Assembly (NCBI RefSeq): GCF_020497125.1
Contig: NC_059075.1
Span: 31,160,003-31,224,002, forward strand
Direction of reading: 5' to 3'
Source of the DNA: Mauremys mutica
Taxonomy: Eukaryota > Chordata > Testudines > Geoemydidae
DNA length: 64,000 nt
Positions 56,421 through 64,000 of the stretch are shown here, piece after piece (the first letter of the stretch is position 1; each line of letters opens with the position of its first letter). A program made the translations under genes and the position numbers. The notes under the pieces were generated by a model that saw nothing but the letters and a program-made list of their open reading frames with translations, was not told where the DNA came from and searched no databases.

Positions 56421-58555
56421 TTTTAGCCTCTAATCTCAGAGCATTTCACAGTCACCATCAACATCCTGGTCAGGTGGTGGGTAGTATGGCCATATTCACT
56501 GGTATGATATGGTAGCTTTGTTCTGCCCTGGAGCAGCACTAAGCAGTCAGAACATACTAATTGGTTGGGCTAGTTTTACAACTGCTTTGAGTCATCAAAA
56601 CAATCATAGTATACACCTCAGTTTTCCCCTTCATCTTGTGCTCCATGTTCCCCTACACATAAACACATCCCTCAATAGTTCCCTCCCATCTCTTGAATAG
56701 GTCTGGCACAGCTGGTAGAGCAGTGGACTGGGATTCTGCAAGGAGTTGTTTGAATCAGTTTTCCTAAATGCTTTGTTTCTTTTGGCAAATAAATGTTATC
56801 TTTTTTTTTTTAAAGTTGTTGTTTTTGAATCACTTTAAACACCCACGGTCACAAGCTCCTGATGGAAAAGGATAGAGGTGCCAAAGCTGGGCGTATCAGG
56901 TTAACACCGTTGAGAAATAGGGTGCTGCAGCTTAGAGATCTGGTCGAAGAGTGGTTGGACTGCAGGGCTCCACCCAGACAGAGGTGGAGGAAGCCAGGCC
57001 TATCATTCAGAGGGATGCACTTGAGAGTGACAAAAGGAGTCTGATTTGCAGCTTGCCCTTTAACTGTGCCAATCTTAAATTTAAAAAAAAAATCTTCAAA
57101 TGAAGCCTACTTGGAAGATATTACAAAAGTTTAGAGGTATTGAATTAAAAAAAAAAATGTTGACCAGAATGCCTCAATCCCCGCTTAAACCTTTCTTTTC
57201 CACCCCACACCAATATTGGGTCAACCTTCGGGCTAAGGAAAGCTAGATATGGATCTCTTCAGGACCAGTTAGTATAACTTGAATTGGCTGAAAAAGTTAT
57301 GAAAGAACTTAGTATTCCCTGCCATCTTTCTGTCATGCTTATAACTACTTGTAATAGAGTTTAGAGTCCCCAACCTCTGAACCCTTAGTGCAGTGCACTG
57401 CCTTCTCTTCTGGAGACTATAAGTGTTTTAAAGGAGATCAAACTTTGAACTTGAACTAGTTAGCAGTGTCTCTTTCAACAACGTTTTGTAGTCACAGTGA
57501 TTCTCATGAACTAATGCTGAAATGAAGACTTTCAGTTTGAACGAGAAATAGAAAGGCAAAAGGTTGATAAAAATTCATTCTCAAAATAAAATTAAAAGTA
57601 GGGATGACAGTAGAATTGAAAAAAAATTAGATTAGTGCCTTAGAAGGACTAAAGCATTGATATACTTTTCATATGTAATTAAACCATAATGACTGGCAAA
57701 CATCCGAATGTAGAAAATCTTTATCATAGGGTTTGCAGGGTTTTTTTTTACAGTTCTAAAATAGATACAATTTTATAGCTCAACCCAGCGTGGCTTGCAA
57801 ATTTGAGAAATGTAGGTTAAGGTACCATACTGTTGACTTGTTCCTAATGTGCTTATTTGCCGTATTAACCCAGGATTGACTTCAGAACTACATAGTAGTT
57901 ATGTTTGAGTGCCTTCTGGGAGTTGCAGAATGCCTTCATTTTCCACTGAAGTTAATAGGAGTTGAGGGTGCTCAGCACCTCACAAGGGGCTAGATTTGAT
58001 CACCTCTCCATATGGACTGGAGAGTATAGTGTGTCCCAATTTGCACCCCTCCCTGCTCCAGCCACGAGCTGTAAACTGCCTGTGGCACAATCTCCAGACC
58101 TTCAGGATGGAGTTCTGTAGGGTTGGGAACTATGTGGGGAATGGGTGAAAGAGTAGTAAATGTGTAGGTCAGGTGTGGGAAATGGAAAGCCCATGAATAG
58201 TTGGTACAGGGTTGGGGATGCACATTGTTCTACCACCCTCAAACTGGTCCTGCAGCAAGTACTTGGGGAAATGCTGGGGCAGCTCCTGAGTAGAGCCATG
58301 TTGCTAGCTTGGGTGGCCTTTTCCCTTTGTGGATGCTGAAAGATTTGCAAGGTTTGGGTCTGGTTTCACAGCCTATCTTTCCCTTCCAAAATGGAATGAT
58401 TTGGAAGGAACTCAAGTAAGGAGATTCTTCTGGTATTTCTGCTGTAGCCTGTTCCCGCAGCCAAGGTAAGACCCTTGAGCATGTTGAAGGATTTCAGTGG
58501 TCTCCTATAAATCATCTCTTCTTAAATATTTAATAACCTATCTGGAAGAATTGTC
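56421..58555. other. RPS6KA5 intron 1 with minor repeats
   Basis: At 56701-56760, 'gtctggcacagctggtagagcagtggac' followed by 'gtttgaatcag' looks like the head of a degenerate tRNA-derived SINE. At 57937-58000, 'gttgagggtgctcagcacctcacaaggggc' is an ancient amniote repeat. No exon found. Confidence 0.4.
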
Positions 58556-58599
58556 CTTTCCCGCTAATTAAATACTACTTGTACACAAGTGCTTTGGTA

Positions 58600-59036
58600 G
58601 ACTTCAGCTTCCCATTTCTAAAAAGGCAGACAGAAAATACCATGTCCCAGCACAAGGCTTTGTGCAATTCTTTATGCACTCAGTGCCAGTTTCCCTGGTT
58701 ATTGCAGCAAATGAGAGGTCCAAGTAGATCCCAATAAAGTCTGCTCCTAAGGAGAAGGGCTTTAAATGACTAGATCTGTTTGCCAGAAAAGCCTTTTCCA
58801 TAGTGAGCCTCCAAATGAGGATATCCAACTGTGAGGCATTGCTTGCAAAATATTCTTTTGTTAATTGGGACTCAGTCTTAGAATTCTCATCCAAACTGCC
58901 AGAAGACTATAGAGACCAGTTTGACGTTTTGTCTCAGAAGGTCATCTCATCAAAAAAGACATCCCTTCAGGCAGTCACTGATAAAGTGGATACAACTTCT
59001 TGCTTGGTGGCAAATGCCATAGCAATGTGACAGTCT
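58600..59036 (+). pseudogene. DIRS gag-like fragment
   Basis: Plus frames read KKADRKYHVPAQGF near 58620, LDLFARKAFS near 58770, then LQMRISNCEALLAKYSFVNW, then SKLPEDYRDQFDVLSQKV and KKTSLQAVTDKVDTTS (58803-59030). This is the usual DIRS ORF1 C-terminal region, with stops at about 58720 and 58760. Confidence 0.72.
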
Positions 59037-59639
59037 GTGGCTGCAATCCTCAAGCATTTATTAAGAATTAACAGACCATGTTTGAGGATCTGCCTCTGAA
59101 GGACTTAAGCTGTTCCTTTCCCTCCCTCCCCCCCAAAGTCTCCCCCTCCACAAAAAACAAAACCCTAATGAGTGAGGTCTCTTAAAGATTCCACAGCCAT
59201 ACTCTGCTCTTTAGGAACATATGTGCTACCTCTAAATGGCATCAGTATAAACTTCAGCCAGCCTAGACAATCTTTGTACTAGCACTAACAAGCTGACATG
59301 TCTAGGAGGAAAGGGAAACCCTTCAAATACAGTCAGTCTGCATCAGTAACTGGAGCTTCTGCCCACCAAGGTTCAGCTTCTACCAAGCAAACCACTTAAC
59401 AATCAGGGTGAGAGCGCTGTGCCATGTCTATCATCTGTTTTGGAACCTTGACTAGCCTTTGGAAGTTTGGTATTCCTTTTTCTTTGTATCTGGAAAGCAA
59501 TAGCAATGGACGAGTGGCTTCTCAAAGCATTGAAGACAGGATATTCTATCCAATTCCTTTTACACCTTTTTCCAGTCTCTCTTTGTAAGCGCCCTCCCAT
59601 GAGACTGTGTAGCTTTCACAAATGCAGTTTGTTAGATCG

Positions 59640-60720
59640 GGGAGCGGTATGAGAAGTTCCTCCACAACAAAGGCAAAATCTTTTCTATTCTCGTTACTTC
59701 CTCATCCCCAGGAAAAAAGATGGTATGTGATTCATCTTGGACTTAAGAAAGCAAAATGCCTTCATAAAGAAGGCAAAGCTTGGGATGAATCCTTTTGCTC
59801 CGTTATCCCTGCTTTGAATCATGGAGATTAGTATATTGCCCTCAATTTATAGGATGCATATTTCCATGTGGTGATCCATCCAAGCCCCAGGAAGTATTGA
59901 AAATTCATGATAAACAATACTCATTTACCAGTACATTGTGTTTCCATTCAATCTCTCATCTTCCCCCAGAGTGTTCACAAATGTATGGCAGTGATAGTGG
60001 CCTGTCTCAGAAAGACAGGCACACAGTTTCTCCTTATCTAGATGACTTGCTTGTCTGGGAACAGGACTTCTGACTTGCATCTCAGAACTTGTAGCAGATC
60101 CAGTCTCTGTTCAACAGTCTAGCTCTAAAAAGTTCTTGTCCAAAGGATCCAGTTAGTACATGATGGTACAACTAACTTGAGACCACCTTCTGCCCATCAA
60201 GTACATACCTGAGGATCTGAAGAATGATCCCAGAACCACAATGAGGTCTTGTCTTTGCCTTCTGAGGCACATGGTATTACGCATGTGTGTGTCAGCATGC
60301 CAGACTTCACCTCATGAATGTAGACCTGGCTTAGCTCAGTTTACAAACCAACCATCATCTGATCATGCTGATTTATGTGAGTGCTGTCATCCCCTGATTG
60401 GTGAATGGAGCTAGACAATGGATGTTCCATTCTCCTCTCCACAGCCATCTCTGACTTTGGTTATAGATGTATCCATGATTATCTGGGGTGCCCACTTGAG
60501 GCACCTTCAGTCTCTAGCCCTTTGATTGTCACAGGAGTCATCTCTCCACATAAACATACTGGAGTTAAATGCACATTCACTGGGTTGAAGTCTTCCTGAA
60601 GTCCATCAAACTATGTCAGGAGGGGGTCCAATTGTGCAATTTCTGTATGTGCAACAAAATCACCCTGAAAGCTTTTCATCTCCCTGGAGCAAAGAGTACA
60701 TTAGTGGACTGGTTAAGCAG
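59640..60720 (+). pseudogene. DIRS reverse transcriptase and RNase H fragment
   Basis: Blocks in order: VIPALNHGD (59800), DAYFHVVIHPS (59850), KCMAVIVACLRKTGT (59980), YLDDLLVWEQD (60037-60069), the catalytic box. RNase H traces follow, and GAKSTLVDWLSRNF near 60690-60730 is the end of that domain. The blocks fall in different frames, separated by stops. Confidence 0.75.
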
Positions 60721-62149
60721 GAATTTCGCATTCCAGCCTGAATGGTGTCAGAAGGACACTGTAAGGTGCTGGCTTGTCCCACACCTCTGAAGAACCCAGA
60801 GTCACACCCAGAACCTCTTTCCAGGCAGTCTTATTTTTCAGACATAAGCAAAACTCAAAAACAATTACTCAGTTCATCCTGGACTACAGGGGATTTCCCA
60901 CTTTTCATTTCTCAGTACTGGTATGTGGATCTTCAAGAGCTGTTCATCCAGCCACCAATAACCCTTCTGTACCAGAAGGTCTCCTGACACAGAACCAGGA
61001 ACAATTCTTTAATCACAGTCCTCACACTCTACACCTAACAGCATGGCTCATCAGTGGCTGAACCCGATTGAAAGATCTTAGTCTGAACTTTCTTATAGCG
61101 TCTTGATATCCAGCAGAAAGGAGTCTACAAGATGCACTTTCCTTGCCATGCGGAAGAGGTTTTCAGTTTGTGCATTATCCTATTAATCATCTCTTAGTAC
61201 AACTCACATTCAAGATATTCTGTGATGCTTATTGCAGCTCAAACAATCAAACCTTTTGATTTGTACAGTTAAATACACTTCGCTGTTATATCTGCCATGC
61301 ATCCACCTACCGAGGCTCTTCAGTGTTCTCTCACACTACAACCTTCAGTTTTCTTAAAGATCTTATCAGAACTTTATTTACTTACTAAGAGCCAGATTCC
61401 TCCTTGAGATCTGAATGTTGTCCTTTACTGTTTGACAGATCCTCCCTTTGAGTTAATGGCTTCATGTTGTACAAGACTGTCTTCTTGATGGCGATCACTT
61501 CTGTTAAAAGTGTATTAGAGCTTCAGGCTTTAATGATCGACCCACTCTGCACCATTTTTCACAAGGCCAGTGTATCTTTAAGACCTCCCCCGAAGTTTAT
61601 GTCCAAAGCGTTTAGGATTTTCATTTGAATCAAACAGTGCATCTGTGTTTATTTTTCCCCAGAACTCATTCTTACAAAGATGAGCAGAAACTTCATGCCC
61701 TACATGGTAGAAGGGCTTAGTCCTTTTACATTTGTAGAATTAAGTTTTAGATCTTGACCCAAATGCTTTATAGCATTTGCAAAGGAGTTAAATAACAGTC
61801 ACTTTCAGCTCAACAAATGTCAACCTGGATTATTGCATGTATTTGGATTTTCTATGAAATCGTCAGTTTAGGCCCTCTGGCTATAACACCACCACATTCA
61901 ACCAGAGCACAAGCGAGTACCTGAGTCAGAAATATGCAGAACAGCTGCATGGTTTTCAGTGCATGCCGTCATTCAGGCATTTTGGGCTGACACAGACTGA
62001 GACTGGAGGACAGATCTTCCAGTGTTTTGCTAGACTCTGAAGCCCTACTGTCATCAATGAATTGCTTGGAAATCACCTGTAATGGGATGGATATGTGCAC
62101 GAGCATTCCAAGGAGAAAAAAAATACTTGTGTATCTTTAGAATAACTAT

Positions 62150-62979
62150 TTCCCCACTCTGGCATTTTGAGGCAGAAGGTGGGGGCCTGCAAGTATTCTA
62201 AAAGTTAATACTGGCCCCTCCAGGCTGGTATTAAACTCCCAAGGTCACAGCTTCTGTCTGACCTCGGATGGGTAGATGCTGCCACCACCCAAATGCAAAA
62301 CCCCTTGGAACCTAGGAAGGCGCACTTGGGAATTCCTTCCTGTGGGGTACCCTCAAGCCCTTTCACCCTTCCTCCTCTCCCCCCGGGAAGAGCTGATAAA
62401 GGAAAGCAAAGAAATCAGGTGTTGCCACCAGCTAACTAAAAAACATGTGCACAAACCTCTTAAAGACACAAAAACCCAAATCCTGTTCTTAAAAAACATA
62501 AATTTTATTAAAATCAATAAGAAAAAAAATACATCTGAAAACTCAAGACTATTGCTAAATTTTTTTTAAAAGAGCAATTCCAAAAATTAAGCACCCAAAA
62601 TAGTTTTGTAGGAATTCAGCTTAAAGGTTACAAGCAACAAATGCATCTGGGGTTAGCACAGAGGAGTCCACAAGTCAAAATAAACCTAATCGCATCTTCC
62701 TACACGTTTTCTGGTTTACTTACATATCTGGGTTCAAATGAGGCGTTTTAGATATGATCTGATGATTTCCATACCTGACAAAAAGCTTTTTACAGCATAG
62801 TCTCAGCCCTGTCTCTGCTCTGTTCTCTCTCTCCAGAGAACAATAACAGACAAAGGGAAAGTTTTTTTCCCTATTTTAAAAAGTTCTAGCCCTCCCATTG
62901 GCTTTTTTGGTCAGGTGCCCACTCCTTTCCTTTTACCTATGGACTTGCTAACCCTTTACAGGTAAAGCAAGTAGAGAAC
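62150..62979 (-). repeat. LTR-like interspersed repeat, left part
   Basis: I recognise this text ('gttgccaccagctaactaaaaaacatgtgcac', 'acataaattttattaaaatcaataag', 'gcacagaggagtccacaagtc', 'cattggcttttttggtcaggtgccc') as a recurrent turtle repeat, probably LTR-derived. The complement holds AATAAAATT, a polyadenylation-type signal, suggesting minus orientation. It continues after the Penelope insertion at 63674. Confidence 0.5.
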
Positions 62980-62989
62980 TACCACCAAC

Positions 62990-63663
62990 TCGATGCCAAC
63001 TCTGCCCACATATCTACACCAGCAACACCATCACAGGACCAAACCAGATCAGCCACAACATCACCGGTTCATTCACCTGCACTTCCACCAATGTAATATA
63101 TGCCATCATATGCCAGCAATGCCCCTCTGCTATGTACATCGGCCAAACTGGACAGTCTCTAAGGAAAAGGATAAATGGACACAAATCAGACATTAGGAAT
63201 GGCAATATACAAAAACCTGTAGGAGAACACTTCAACCTCCCTGGCCACACAATAGCAGATCTTAAGGTGGCCATCCTACAGCAAAAAAACTTTAGGACCA
63301 GACTTCAAAGAGAAACTGCTGAGCTCCAGTTCATCTGCAAATTTGTCACCATCAGCTCAGGACTAAACAAAGACTGTGAATGGCTTGCCAATTACAGAAC
63401 CAGTTTCTCCTCCCTTGGTTTTCACACCTCAACTGCTAGAACAGGGCCTCATCCACCCTGATTGATCTAACCTCGTTATCTCTAGCTTGCTTCTTGCTTG
63501 CTTATATATACCTGCCCCAGGAAATTTCCACCACTTGCATCCGAAGAAGTGGGTATTCACCCACGAAAGCTCATGCTGCAAAACGTCTTTTAGTCTATAA
63601 GGTGCCACAGGATTCTTTGCTGCTTCTACAGAACCAGACTAACACGGCTACCCCTCTGATACT
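62990..63663 (+). mobile_element. Penelope-like element, 5'-truncated copy
   Basis: 674 bp flanked by the exact 10-bp duplication taccaccaac (62980-62989 and 63664-63673). It holds the end of a single ORF with a GIY-YIG endonuclease and a 3' tail ending 'gactaacacggctacccctctgatac'. The tail matches the arms of the insert at 10415-10782. 5' truncation with a target duplication of variable length is usual for Penelope-like elements. It split an LTR-like repeat. Confidence 0.85.
62991..63461 (+). pseudogene. Penelope-like GIY-YIG endonuclease, C-terminal part of polymerase
   Basis: The frame is open from the truncation point (about 62998) to a stop at 63459. It reads ITGSFTCTSTNVIYAIICQQ, then CPSAMYIGQTGQSLRKRING and HKSDIRNG. 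The pattern IYAI-x-C-x-x-C followed by YIGQT, R and H is the GIY-YIG nuclease with the CxxC insertion of Penelope/Neptune-type elements. GEHFNLPGH follows. The reverse transcriptase part is missing, so it is a fragment, but the remaining ORF shows no stop. Confidence 0.85.
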
Positions 63664-63673
63664 TACCACCAAC

Positions 63674-64000
63674 AGGGATTCTATAACTAATTGGCTGGCT
63701 GGGTGTCCACAAAAGGGAACTATACCTTCCCCTTCATTTATCACATGCCCCCCAAATCACAGATGGTGCTGGCCAGCCTGGTTTAGGTTGGATCCACACC
63801 GGCTGGGATTTCTTCCTGGAGGTTTAGGAAACAGAGTTAATAAGATACATGCACCTCTAATTTTACTACTAATTACATGAAGAACTAAACAGTATTTTTC
63901 ACATTTCAAGTGACTTAGAATACAGGGACATTTTCACCTGTCTGATTCTGGGAAACCTTCCCGGGTTCTTCAAGATGTATTGTGTACATATACATTCCAC
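63674..64000 (-). repeat. LTR-like interspersed repeat, right part
   Basis: Continuation of 62150-62979 after the Penelope insertion, from 'agggattctataactaattggctggctggg' to at least 63745. The rest to the window edge is probably the same or flanking intron; no boundary is visible. Confidence 0.45.

Larger units (their letters stand above)
58560..62115 (+). mobile_element. DIRS-like retrotransposon copy 5
   Basis: About 3.5 kb on the plus strand with gag-like, reverse transcriptase, RNase H and tyrosine-recombinase remnants in order. The right edge near 62090-62110 ('gggatggatatgtgcacgagcattcc') resembles a DIRS terminal repeat; a left terminal repeat was not identified. Recombinase traces include a block like SWMAITSVKSVLELQALMID near 61490 and FMSKAFRIFI near 61600. 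It is sense to RPS6KA5. All frames are broken. Confidence 0.78.

Overview
This is a repeat-dense vertebrate nuclear segment, most likely from a turtle. The signs are a tRNA-derived SINE family I know from cryptodiran turtles, CR1 LINEs, DIRS-type retroelements with inverted terminal repeats, Penelope-like elements and many hAT-type short DNA transposons. It is not bacterial: there are no operons, and the genes appear as short exons with GT/AG splice sites.

Two host genes are recognisable and lie head to head. On the minus strand are five consecutive internal coding exons of DGLUCY (D-glutamate cyclase, C14orf159 in human), at 17797-17939, 12440-12638, 11060-11210, 8907-9029 and 2871-3068. All splice phases agree and the exons join into 271 codons without a stop. 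On the plus strand is the first coding exon of RPS6KA5 (the kinase MSK1), 52522-52594. A CpG-rich region at about 51480-52700 lies between the divergent genes and probably serves both; the same neighbours sit together in human 14q32. The start-codon exon of DGLUCY, its 3' exons and exon 2 of RPS6KA5 were not found.

Almost everything else is intronic repeat. 1-2840: a hAT-like foldback element, a 406-bp hAT MITE and a CT-rich repeat. 4298-5070: a pogo/Tigger-like element. 5590-8760, 12840-17225, 19830-21592 and 22330-24775: four decayed DIRS elements on the minus strand, several with nested insertions. 9400-10880: a CR1 reverse transcriptase fragment split by a 368-bp Penelope-derived inverted repeat. 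29374-32863: a full-length but broken hAT transposon with intact target duplications. 34442-35123 and 40041-40591: further hAT derivatives. 41037-49345: a 3.75-kb tandem duplication bounded by three copies of one MITE. 53000-64000 (RPS6KA5 intron 1): a CR1 fragment, a fifth DIRS element on the plus strand, and a Penelope-like GIY-YIG endonuclease fragment inserted in an LTR-like repeat.

The most informative observation is the 41-49 kb duplication. The middle MITE is a chimera: its left half and left target duplication match the right MITE, and its right half and right target duplication match the left MITE. This is the expected product of unequal crossing-over between two MITEs, with the exchange placed within about 24 bp in one arm of a MITE hairpin. 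Copies differ at only about six places I noticed, so the event is recent.
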